A stretch of 64,000 bases of DNA, taken from positions 265,605,575-265,669,574 of the forward strand of contig CM070873.1 in assembly GCA_036365515.1 (NCBI GenBank), written 5' to 3'. This DNA comes from Torymus aiolomorphi (Eukaryota > Arthropoda > Insecta > Hymenoptera > Torymidae). The position numbers and the translations under genes were made by a program. The notes beneath the pieces were generated by a model. The model had not been told where the DNA came from and did not search any database. It worked only from the letters and a program-made list of their open reading frames with translations. This document shows, piece after piece, positions 55,301-64,000 of this stretch; the stretch's first letter is position 1; every line of letters begins with the position of its first letter.

Positions 55301-55991
55301 ACATATATGTATTACTTAACTACTAAAAACAAAGGTAGTTATAAAAATAAAAAATCTAAAAGACAAAAATAAAAAATACAACAGATACTATGTGTACTTG
55401 TATATTGCTTACGCACAAAGATAAAAACCTTTATATTGACTGTTATACCATTGACTATATGTAAGGGTTAAGCGTGAAAAATTTGTTTGTGTATTATCTC
55501 ATTAATGATCGCTATTCCTGGGCACGGGTTGGGAATTTCACAAATACGTCTAGATAGGTATTTAGGTCCTCTATCAGAACAAAAAAAAAATTGAGCAAAA
55601 AAAATGGCGTTTTTGAGAAAAATGCACTTTTCTAAAAAGTGCATTTTTCAGTAAAAAGTACATAACTCGTGCATTTTTTATTTTTTTTTTAAATAACATA
55701 AAGAACGTGAAAGAGGGCTCAAACCTTAGTGAAATTATGTGTTACACGCTAAAAAGCTTAAAAACTGGTGAAGCAGTAGCGGTTTAAAAATTACATTGAA
55801 AAATTTTTTTTCTAAGTAAGGTTTTTTTCTCGGAATTTTTTTCCATTGCTGAACGCATGAAATTTTGATGCAACAAAAAAATAAAAATATACGGGTCAAA
55901 TAATTTTTGGAGAAGAACATGAATACTTTAATTCCAAAATGATCGGTGACATAGGCATACGCGGTCCACCTGATTTGAAATGGATTCGGCC
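52361..55991 (-). mobile_element. DNA transposon with about 660-bp TIRs
   Basis: Inverted arms 52361-53024 and 55332-55991 (tip GGCCGAATCCATTTCAAATC, then AGGTGGACCGCGTATGC, inverted at the far end). The interior encodes one transposase on the minus strand, whose last codons lie inside the left arm. Flanks (AATAGAT left, ATATAGGG right) do not give a certain duplication. The superfamily is not assigned. Confidence 0.88.
52982..55105 (-). pseudogene. DDE-type transposase, unassigned superfamily, two internal stops
   Basis: Seen: one uninterrupted frame of 708 codons from ATG 55105 to a stop at 52982, broken only by stops at 54314-54316 and 53585-53587; no frameshift. N-terminal part: LCRRCYEHA, a possible zinc-binding pair, then a helical region. 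Middle: KSKFYSL, RPKYVLLSP, CKICPG. Catalytic-looking segments: LQIDFAENWAVI (acidic) and ITIVSDGAASHFKNRF (acidic), then GYGKGAVDGVGGLIK. C-terminus is lysine-rich (KKKGRYKNKKSKRQK). Known: such DFAEN ... SDG...F(K) and GKG-x-x-D-G-x-GG motifs occur in a widespread animal transposase family; I cannot name it with confidence. Confidence 0.82.
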
Positions 55992-55992
55992 A

Positions 55993-57439
55993 TATAGGGA
56001 ATGATTCAAGTGATCATTCACTGCCCTCCCTGCTGAGATATTTGGCAAAAGATATATTATTTTTTTCTCTTTGTTTACGTAGAATAACATTAAAGGGTTT
56101 TTGGTATTATCATTATAAAAAAAATATTTTTCAACCGTATACTGAGAAAAATTATAATTATTTCCAAAAGAAAAATTTAATTATATTGGTAAGTATTTTT
56201 GATAAAAAAGGAAGGTTAATAGGACGGAGTGATTTTTGTTAATTTTGACTTGTTATTGCTCTTATGCATCATTGTATTACCTTTCATTGAAAATCTCAGC
56301 CATTTTAAAAGTTCATTTTAAAACTCAAGATTTTTTTCTGGCATGAGTAGCATTCACATATTTGCATTAGAGAGTATGCAGTGTGTTATAGAGTAGAAAA
56401 TTACTTTACTCAATACAGTGCCGAATAGTGTATCTTGTAGGATGATCATGTTAGTATATGATGAAGCTGATCACTCCAATACATTATATTCGATTTAATC
56501 TTAGCAATGTGAGTACAGCTACCTAAATTCTTTCTTTCTTTTGTTCTTGAACTATTCATAAAATTTCTTTTATGAACGCGAACAATTTTTGTAGGCAAAT
56601 ACAATCTGATTTTGCATAAAATTACAGTCAAATTTTTTTTATCTATGTTTGTTAGGGTTGCAAGGTTTAGGAATGGTTTTGTTTCGTTTTCTTTTGGATT
56701 AGTTGTACATTTTCTTATTCAAAGATAGATAGAATAAATTAATCCCTGAAATGTTTTATACCTTGTGACTAAATAATTAATTAAATATTTCTATTATTTA
56801 ATAACACATAATTTTTACAAAAAAAAAACTTTTACTTATTTCATTAGCAAACAAAAACTGAGGTATTTTAATATGTAATCGCAATATTTTTGTTTGTGTT
56901 GTTAAAAAAGAAAAGAACAATATATATATATATTTTTTAATTGTCAACGATGTTATTGTTAGTCGTAGCATTACTTTTAAAATCTTTCATGTATGAATCT
57001 TTTTGCTGTCTTCGTAAAAATTTCTTAGAATTTCATTATTCAAATTTATATTATTCCGATCGCATTTTTATAAAATTATTAACTTTCTTAGGAAATATAG
57101 TTGCTTTTCACAAAATTCTGACAAGTTGATACGAACAATTGTAGACAAACGAATAAATGGTTATAATTTTAAATTGTATATTTGGTAAAATCTGGATCAC
57201 CTTAGGGTTATATTCTAGTTGATCAAGAAGTAGGATGGTTTTGCTTCAAATGGAAAAGTTGAGCTGCAATTATAATTCTCTATTGCTATATTAAATTTGG
57301 AAAAATAAGAAGAGATTATGATAGATGTTAATATTGAGTATGTTGTCCATATCCTAAAACAAAAATGTTATGTTATTATTTGTTATAATATTGTCTTTGC
57401 TTATTTTTCATAATTAGTTAAGATATTATTTTGTTCATT
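55993..57439. other. AT-rich DNA, no recognisable gene
   Basis: Several small open frames (up to 66 codons) on both strands without recognisable domains. A GTGATCATTCAC-type small palindrome is at 56010-56021. Nothing else was seen. Confidence 0.5.
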
Positions 57440-58075
57440 TTAATAGCGTTGAAAATTCTTATTATGCTGATCCTTTTGAAATTTATTCATATTTGGTTCT
57501 TTAATAGGCCATGTTTTGTCTCCCTTTTTAAACTTTCTTCTGATAATAAATTTATTGTAGTAACCTTTAAATTTTAATTTTAATCTTGTATTTTTTACAA
57601 ATTCTTTAAAATGTTTTTGATTATTAAATGTCCATTTTGGTTTTTTGACGTTTTTATTAAATGTTATTTTGGTTAAAACTAATTGCAATTGGTGTACTTT
57701 ATTAGGATTTGTATTTAGATTGATTATTACGTTATGATTTTGATTACCTAAAGTTTCTTGTAGTTGATTTTTATTCTCAAGCTGTTCTTGGTGTTCTTGA
57801 TCATCAAATATTTTTAGATGATTTTTATTCTCTAAATGTTTTTTAAGTTTTTGATTATCAAACATATCTTTTGCTTGATTTTCATTTTCGAAAACTACTT
57901 TACTATTATTTAATAAGTTCTTTAGATTTTTTGTATCATTTAAAAAAGACTTTTCTGAATGTATTGATGCTATATTCTCTTTTAACGAATTTTCAAGCGA
58001 GTTTTGTTGGAATTTAGTTTCCATTTGATCATCTTCGGATTCAAATGGTTCAGCTAAAGCAAAAGTTATGTCTAA

Positions 58076-58381
58076 TAATTTAAATGTTGTGAGGATCCTC
58101 GTGAGGGCCAATTCCCAGAAATAAATTTGAAAACAATCTTGAATACTAGATTGCAACGTTTCGTCAGGAAGTTCCCTGACCTCTTCAGGCTTTATTTAAT
58201 AAAACATGTGTTTTAACTCTGTATATTTTTAATAAAGCCTGAAGAGGTCAGGGAATTTCCTGACGAAACGTTGCAATCTAGTATTCAAGATTGTTTTCAA
58301 ATTTATTTCTGGGAATTGGCCCTCACGAGGATCCTCACAACATTTAAATTATTAAACATGGAGGGTGCCACTCAACATAAT
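58076..58381. mobile_element. 306-bp mini Penelope-like element (inverted arms only)
   Basis: Flanked by the 15-bp duplication AAAAGTTATGTCTAA (58061-58075 and 58382-58396). Two arms of about 123 bp (58076-58198 and 58229-58352) are inverted copies, separated by about 30 bp, and a 29-bp tail follows the right arm. This is the layout of the element at 14095-15871 without any ORF. Confidence 0.8.
58229..58300 (+). ncRNA. Hammerhead ribozyme-like motif
   Basis: CTGAAGA (58239-58245) matches the core CUGANGA; stem II is GTCAGG (58247-58252) with CCTGAC (58259-58264), loop about six bases; GAAA (58265-58268) follows; then CGTTGCAATC, whose TTGCAA is self-complementary as in dimeric short-stem-III forms. 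The same motif sits on the minus strand in the left arm (58161-58190). Known: Penelope-like terminal repeats carry short-stem-III hammerheads. Stem I and the exact cleavage site were not resolved by eye. Confidence 0.6.
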
Positions 58382-59767
58382 AAAAGTTATGTCTAAAATG
58401 ACTTTAAGATCATCATAAAAAGTTACTGTTTCCAACGAATTATTATCTTCTTTATTATTTTCATTCGTAATTTCATTTTTTTGGTTATTTATATCAGATT
58501 CATTAAAATCAATTACATTAATTTCATCACAATCCTCATGAGTTTTTATATTAGATTCGTTGAAATTCATTTCTTCATTAGTCTCATCATTTTTTACAGT
58601 AGATTAAATAGAATCAATTAAATTTGTTTCCATAATTTCTTCAATTTCATGATTATTTTTGAAAATTTCGTTAAAGTCTATAAAATTAATTTCATTAGTA
58701 TTTCCATGATTTTTTATAATCATATCATTATCTTTTGGTTCATCAGTGATTTCATGTATATTTATAAAAGGTACGATAATTGAATTGATTTCTTTATCAT
58801 CATTAATTATTGTAGATTACTCTATGATATTAGTTTCCTGTTTATTTTTATTTACTTTATTTTCTGTAATTAGTTCATTACTATTATACCTTTCAATATT
58901 CGTTGCATTAACTTTATTTTTTTGACTTTTTGATTCGTTAATTGTTTCTTTTGTAACATTATGGTATGATTCATCAGTATTAATACTTGGATATTGTTTG
59001 ATTTCCTCACATTCTTCAGTAGTATGATCTGGATTTTTACAAAGATCACAATGATTTCCCATTGTATTATATTGCATTATAAGATTTTTAAGTTTTCTGC
59101 AGTTGTCGACGTCATGCCCGATTCTTTTGCAATATTCACATTGAATTCTTTTTCTATTTACTGTATTGGGTTGTTGATTATTAAAAATCATATTTCTTGG
59201 TTTGTAATTTTGTTGTTTGATGTTATTGAATCTGTTTGTATTCCTTGAATTGCTTTGTGTGTGGTACGTGTATTTGTTTTCTAAACTTCTATAATTTGGG
59301 CTAATATTCGTGTAATTGGTATTCATTTTTAAACTTGTATTTCGATCTGGGCAATATGCTGCAGTATGTGTGATTGCCTTGCAAATTTGACAAGTTATTC
59401 TATTTCTTAAAATCGCACGCTTGCAATCTGATGCATCGTGGTCTTCTTCCTTACATAACGCGCACCACATTATTTTTTCGTTTATAGGGCAGTATATCAT
59501 CCAATGCCCGAGTTTATTGCATTTCGTGCATACTGCTGACAAGCAGTCTTTAGTTGAGTGACCCGTGTTTCCGCAATAATCACAATCAAGTTCATATTTC
59601 TTTACAACAGGGCATTGAGTAGCTGTATGTCCTATGATTTGACAGTATTAGCAATAAACTTCATTTGTTTGGTTAAATGTACACTTATCTACAGAATGTC
59701 CTCCATGATTACAGCGTTTACAGAAAAGTTCTATTTTATTTTTAACATTCTTGCAAAAATATGATAT

Positions 59768-60838
59768 TGTAACGGGATGGCTAGTGGGGGAAAATCCCAA
59801 CAAGCCACAGGCCAGCGATGCCCTAGAACACGGTGCCGCGGGTGTCAAACTAAAATGACTTGCCCGGGGATCTGCTCCTGGAATCCCGAAAACAACGCGA
59901 AGATCGCACACGAACTTCGCTTTCCAACTAATTGGATCGCTGAGTGAAAAGCGCGCGCTCGACGATTAAAGCGCGCGGCCGCTATGCTCAGATATGAAAA
60001 CGACCGGCGGAGTCGTTTTCCCGCGGAGGCGGCGGTATCCGGGAGAAGGACAGGTTGTAAAGAACAACGCGACGAGTAACTAGATATCACAATATATTCA
60101 CAAACACTAATCTTTACAAGCACGACGCAAGTGCTGATTAGTACAAAGAGTTAGTTCGCGCGCGACCGTTAATATTCAAACGCGCGAACTACACGGCGCG
60201 CGGCGAAGCTGCTAATTTCGCGCGCGGTGTTAAAGTACGGAGGGCTGCCACACACCCCTACGTACACGGCACAGAAGGCCTGCACGGGGCGATTTCCGTG
60301 CGAGCCTTTACAATAAACCCGCGAGAGGAGAGTAGAAAACTTACGTTAGGAAGGAGCAGCCGGTGCACTCGACTCTCTCTCGCTCCCTGTCGCTCGCACA
60401 GCAGTTGTGCTCTCTTTTCTCTCTCTCTTGCTCGCTGTATCGTGTCGGCAGGCGGGTTGGCTGCCGGCTCGTTTCTCACAGTCTCGTGCGGCTCACGCGG
60501 CTCGGGACAGCTCTCTCTCTGTCTCTCTTTCGCACGTTCACTTTATACGGCGCCTCCACTACACTCGCGGGGTCTCACAAGGTACGATAGGACGGCGCGG
60601 ACAAGTAAAAACAGGAGAGACACGGAGGAGATGTTTTTAGCGCGATGGCAGACACGAATATGGCTCCCTTTTCTCGCGGGAACCAGTTAGCAGCTTCGCG
60701 ACGGATGACGGGCATTTTACGCGTCGCGAGACCGATTCGCTACGCGCGGCGCGCCTCGATTCGGCTGCGCAGGAGTTGCGCGCGCGCGCTCACTACCTTC
60801 GCGCGGTATATTAGAATCGCGGCTAGACACGCGTTACA
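59768..60838 (-). repeat. 3' LTR of second Gypsy element
   Basis: 1071 bp, TGTAACGGG...GCGTTACA on the plus strand, inverted ends TGTAACG/CGTTACA. The element-strand polypurine tract (GGCGGGGGGG, 60839-60848) adjoins it. Several open frames inside the LTR are not genes. Confidence 0.88.
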
Positions 60839-61031
60839 CCCCCCCGCCAGACGCTGCTTAGGGGACCGAGAGCAGCTCTGCTAATCATGGCCGTCGTCGT
60901 ACCTACTAATATGGTAGTAATGATTAGGAGAAGGAGGTTCGGAAAGGAACATTGCAGAATCGGAGTCACCGGTTTTCTTTTTAATTTTTATTAAAAAAAT
61001 ATATAAAAAAACTTCAGGGCTTCACCCCTCT

Positions 61032-61986
61032 TCAACTGGCCCGGGAATACGATCGGCGCCCCTTGTGACGAGCTTGGTTGGGGCAATGTTTTGACTTTTT
61101 CACCCCAAGCTCGCCCCACATGAAGCACCGGGGCATCGCGTTAGTGCCGAGCGCATCCCGGGCCGCTCGCTCTTCTTCGAGCGCCCTCCTAAGGCGCTCT
61201 TCTTCTTTTTGGAGACGGCGCTGGGCCTCTTCCTTGACCCGGCGCGCCGTCTCCTCCGCCTTTTCCCTGGCTCGCCTGGCCTCTTCCATGCGCTCCTGCG
61301 CACGAGCCAGGCGAGCCTCCTCCGCCTTTTGGAAGGCGGTGCGGCGCAGCCTGGAGGCCCTGGCCTCTGCGGCGGCCGCGAGCTCTTCGCGCCGGCCTTG
61401 GGCCATTCCGACCCATTTGCCGGCTTGCCGCTCGCCGGCCTTACCGTGGCACTGGAGAAAGGCCTCCAGTGCGGCCAGGGCAGCGTCCTCCGCAGCGCGC
61501 GAGGACTTGCTGAGGCACCGCGCTTCCTCGAGGGCCTTCTCCACTGGGACCCAGGCCGCCCCGACTTCATCACTCGGTGCCCACTTGGGGGCCTGGGTCG
61601 GAGAACTCTCTCTCCGTTCTTCGTCGGCCCGAGCCGCGCCGGCGTTTCCTTCCGGCGCCATCTCTGAGGCTCGGACCGACGCCTCTTGTGAACGCCGTTC
61701 TTCCTGGCTTTCCTGCTGCTCCTTCGGGGACGAGGTCGCCGAAGCGGACTGGGCCCGGCCTCTGCCCAGGCCGGCCCCGAAGGTCCCTTTCTTGGCTTCG
61801 GCGCCTCTATCTCCTCGATCACGACGGTGGAGGGCTCTTCCACTGGCTGGGATGCCAGTGTCACAGCGTCGATGCCCTCCACGACCTGCTCCAAAAATCG
61901 ATGAAGGCGGGGTCAGGATTGCACTGGATTAATCCAGCGATCACCTTCTTCGCCGTCTCCGCTATTTCGGGAGTCAGGCCTTGCAT
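61032..61986 (-). pseudogene. Post-pol ORF of second Gypsy: Ala/Glu/Arg coiled coil
   Basis: Seen: starts at ATG 61986 (MQGLTPEIAETAKKVIAGL), shifts frame near 61895 (FLEQVVEGIDAVTLASQPVE) and again between about 61780 and 61661, and ends at 61032. The last 140 residues have a strong heptad-like pattern of A, E, R and L (a long coiled coil) and close with a CFMWGELGV segment. It occupies the position where errantiviruses carry env, but shows no signal peptide, transmembrane segment or furin-like site. Function unknown. The plus-strand frame opposite (284 codons) is a shadow of this GC-rich region. Confidence 0.6.
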
Positions 61987-62088
61987 GTCCTGAAACAGGT
62001 AAATCGATCCCGGGGAGGAGTGAGATTGAGGACTGGAGAATTAAGACGAACACAGGTTAGTACGTACGACACAAGTTGGACGGCACAA

Positions 62089-63560
62089 TTATTGCTTATT
62101 ATACGCTCGGGTTCTACGAGGACTAATTAGTCCGGCATCAGCAGGTACGGGCTTCTTCTTCGAACCCTTTGGCCTCCCTGGGCCTCGCTTGGGTTCTGTT
62201 GGACCGGCCACACGCATAGGCCGGCCATCGCTCGCACGCTTTCCTGGCCTAACTAATAGCGCGGTCTTACGAGGTGGACCGCGCCTCTTAGCCGTCGCCC
62301 GAGGCTGTACATTCCCCTGGCTAACTCTGTGGCCCTCTGACGTGTTACGTTCGGCTGAAGAGTCCCTCGCTGGTAGCGCCTGGGCTACTTCTGCTGAGAC
62401 GTATCTCTTGAGTTGCTGCGCATGGACGGGACGTATCGTTCGACCATCCTCACCTTGGATCTCATAGGTGTTTTCGCCTAGAATATTCACAATCGTGTAG
62501 GGCCCCGCATACTTCGGGGCCAATTTGGCAGAAATCCCCTCAGCTGCTGAGGATAGTACCTTATTCTCTCTCCATACACGATCGCCTAGACAGAATTGTG
62601 GAGGTCGACGATGAGCGTCATAATATTTGGCTTGTCTCGCCTGCTCCGCTTGCGCGTCGGCCGCCGCCCGAACGTGCAATTCGCGGAGCTTGTCCATACG
62701 TACCACCCAATTGTTTATCGCCTCTTGCTGCCCTTGCTCTTCGGCTAACCTGTCTTCCTCCCGCCTTAGTGTCTTCGGTGGGTCGGGTTGTCGGCCGTAA
62801 ATGAGCATGGCAGGACTTATCTTTGTGGAGCTGTGTTCGGCAGTATTGTACGCGAACGCCAGCTCATTCAGTTTCTCATCCCAGGACCGGTGATTTTCCT
62901 CTGCGTAAGACATAATCATTGTCTTCACCGTTCGATTCACACGCTCGACAGGGTTGGCTTGAGGATGATACGGAGGTGTAAACGTGTGATGCACATTTCT
63001 CTCCTTTAAGAATGCCTCTAATGGTGCATTTTTAAATTCAGTCCCATTGTCTGAGAGAAACACCTCCGGGACTCCGAATCGCAGACATACTCGCTCGTTG
63101 AGTCCCTTAATTACCGATTTACCATCTGCCCTTTTTATCGGAATTACTTCAATCCAGCGTGTGAACAAGTCCTGGAATATGAGAATGTATTCGTGGCCGT
63201 GCGTGGTTTTTGGGAGGGGCCCCATAATGTCGCTGGCCACGATTTGCCATGGACGCTCTGTAATTCGGCGTCCCATGAATCCTGTTGGAGCGCGCTGTTC
63301 GACTTTGCACTGCTGGCAAATTTGGCACTGGCTCACGTATCTGGCTACATCACGAGACATGTGTGGCCAATAATACTTCCGCTTTACTCTTTCTAGCGTT
63401 TTCTCGCGGCCCAAGTGCCCAGCAGTTGGAAAGTCATGGCATTCTCTCAGTACTTCGCGTCGCTTTTCGTGAGGGACTGCTAACTTCCATGCATCATCGT
63501 CGCCGAGAGACTCGTCTATGACTTCATCAGGTTCGTACTTGTACAGTCTCCCCCGCCAGC
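62089..63560 (-). CDS. Gypsy integrase (second element), largely intact
   Basis: Seen: HHCC zinc module (ECHDFPTAGHLGREKT, CQICQQCK), DDE core (VASDIMGPLP, FLSDNGTEF, NPVERVNRTVKTMI), and a C-terminal GPY/F module (LAPKYAGPYTIVNILGENTY, LKRYV), then a basic, AT-hook-like tail (PKRGPGRPKGSKKK) that could bind AT-rich DNA. The integrase frame is open from about 63550 to a stop at 62089 and is linked to RNase H through a one-base shift near 63555. All three catalytic acidic residues are present. Confidence 0.93.
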
Positions 63561-64000
63561 TTGAACGTGGGGAAGTCTCGCGGCCGCTGTTGAACCTCTT
63601 TCACAATTTCGAGGTACCATTGGTCGTTTGTATCGCGTTCGAGCTCTAACGCGGCGACCGCTGGCTCCTCTTCCTCGAACATCCGCGAAAGGGCATCTGG
63701 GACATTGTTCAAAGAGCCCTTTCGGTGTTCGACTGTGAAACTGTGGTTTTGTAGTTCCAAAGCCCATCTTGCTAACCTGCCTGATGGGTTTCGGAGATCA
63801 CGGAGCCACTTCAAGCTGCTATGATCCGTGATGACCTTGAAGTCATAGGCCTCTATATACGGACGGAACTTTTGATTGCCCAGAGAATTGCTAGACACTC
63901 TCGTTCCGTCACGCTATAATTCTTCTCGGCCGCGCTCAGAGTTCGACTAGCGAACTCTAGGACTCTTTCGTTGCCGTCTATTATCTGGTATAGCACCGCT
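63527..64000 (-). pseudogene. Gypsy RNase H (second element), partial
   Basis: Seen: [19 protein letters not shown] and CLAILWAIK in one frame, then, after a one-base shift near 63870, [20 protein letters not shown] and NNVPDALSRMF. Catalytic E (TERE) and D (TDHS) visible; the first D lies outside the window. The apparent start near 63898 is an artefact of the frameshift. Confidence 0.9.

Larger units (their letters stand above)
57440..59767 (-). pseudogene. Gag-like protein with eight CCHC zinc knuckles (broken)
   Basis: Seen: one frame, read on the minus strand from the LTR junction at 59767 to 57440. Knuckles: CKRCNHGGHSVDKC, C-stop-YCQIIGHTATQC, CDYCGNTGHSTKDC, CTKCNKLGHWMIYC, CALCKEEDHDASDC, CQICKAITHTAAYC, CEYCKRIGHDVDNC, CDLCKNPDHTTEEC. 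A long Asn/Asp/Glu/Lys-rich region follows, then a basic C-terminus. In-frame stops: 59648-59650 (inside knuckle 2), about 58817-58819 and about 58605-58607. A 306-bp insertion with a 15-bp duplication splits it at 58076-58381, and the N-terminus is cut by a Gypsy LTR. Known: CCHC knuckles bind single-stranded nucleic acid. Could be retroelement gag or a CNBP-like gene; the function is not identified. Confidence 0.75.
59768..64000 (-). mobile_element. Second Ty3/Gypsy element, 3' half (runs off the window)
   Basis: From right to left: RNase H, integrase, an extra ORF, PPT, 3' LTR, all on the minus strand. GC-rich compared with its surroundings. Inserted into the zinc-knuckle frame at 59767. 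Gag, protease, most of RT and the 5' LTR lie beyond 64000, so the target duplication cannot be checked. Confidence 0.93.

Noticed and set aside
60298..60690. 130-codon frame and overlapping frames in the second Gypsy LTR
   Set aside because: They fall in all frames of a CT/CG-rich LTR with no domain.
61078..61932. 284-codon plus-strand frame opposite the Gypsy coiled-coil ORF
   Set aside because: Arg/Ser/Ala-rich product without domains in GC-rich DNA, antisense to a frame that fits the element's orientation.

Overview
The window is eukaryotic, almost certainly an insect and probably a hymenopteran. It has two spliced host genes with short GT-AG introns, and everything else is densely nested transposable elements. 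The order-level guess is inference from the transposon mix and from GC-rich, CpG-rich LTRs set in AT-rich DNA; no species marker is visible. No rRNA, tRNA or CRISPR array was found.

Layout. 1-3.6 kb: two 5'-truncated Copia pol fragments, each followed by its 3' LTR, with a small foldback MITE between them. 3.85-17.1 kb: a foldback element made of stacked hairpins, split by a Ty3/Gypsy element (minus strand, 4-bp ATAG target duplication), whose 5' LTR is itself split by a Penelope-like element (14-bp duplication). The Gypsy pol carries a macro-domain-like segment and a 39-bp minisatellite between RNase H and integrase. 17.25-19.76 kb: the only clear host genes, GPN1 (+, four exons) and GPN3 (-, three exons). 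They are paralogous GPN-loop GTPases lying tail to tail 84 bp apart. 20-32 kb: small MITEs, then a large foldback element whose arms are about 90-bp satellite repeats. It is interrupted by a piggyBac-like MITE and by a 7.3-kb LTR composite with LTRs in opposite orientations. 32.2-35.0 kb: a solo Gypsy LTR inside another solo Gypsy LTR. 35.4-38.4 kb: an 11-bp repeat foldback and a set of hairpin repeats.

38.4-52.3 kb: a solo LTR split by a 12.46-kb Polinton/Maverick (6-bp TCCGTC duplication, AG...CT ends, about 3.1-3.3-kb terminal inverted repeats). Each inverted repeat carries two intact small genes. The interior holds a frameshifted protein-primed DNA polymerase B, an integrase missing its N-terminal part, and, through a clean intron at the end of the polymerase, an exon with strong resemblance to the PP1-binding domain of PPP1R15 (GADD34). 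That exon is the most novel signal here: a virus-like element that appears to carry a module acting on eIF2-alpha dephosphorylation.

52.4-56.0 kb: a DNA transposon with about 660-bp TIRs and a transposase frame broken only by two stop codons. 57.4-59.8 kb: a gag-like reading frame with eight CCHC zinc knuckles, broken by in-frame stops and by a 306-bp mini Penelope-like insertion that contains an almost textbook hammerhead ribozyme core. 59.8-64.0 kb: the 3' half of a second, GC-rich Gypsy element (RNase H, integrase, an extra coiled-coil ORF after pol, LTR).

How it fits together: GPN1 and GPN3 are the only parts with an expected cellular job (nuclear import and assembly of RNA polymerase II). 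All other coding regions belong to mobile elements, most of them broken. Matching target duplications reconstruct the order of insertion: foldback, then Gypsy, then Penelope; satellite foldback, then LTR composite; solo LTR, then Polinton.
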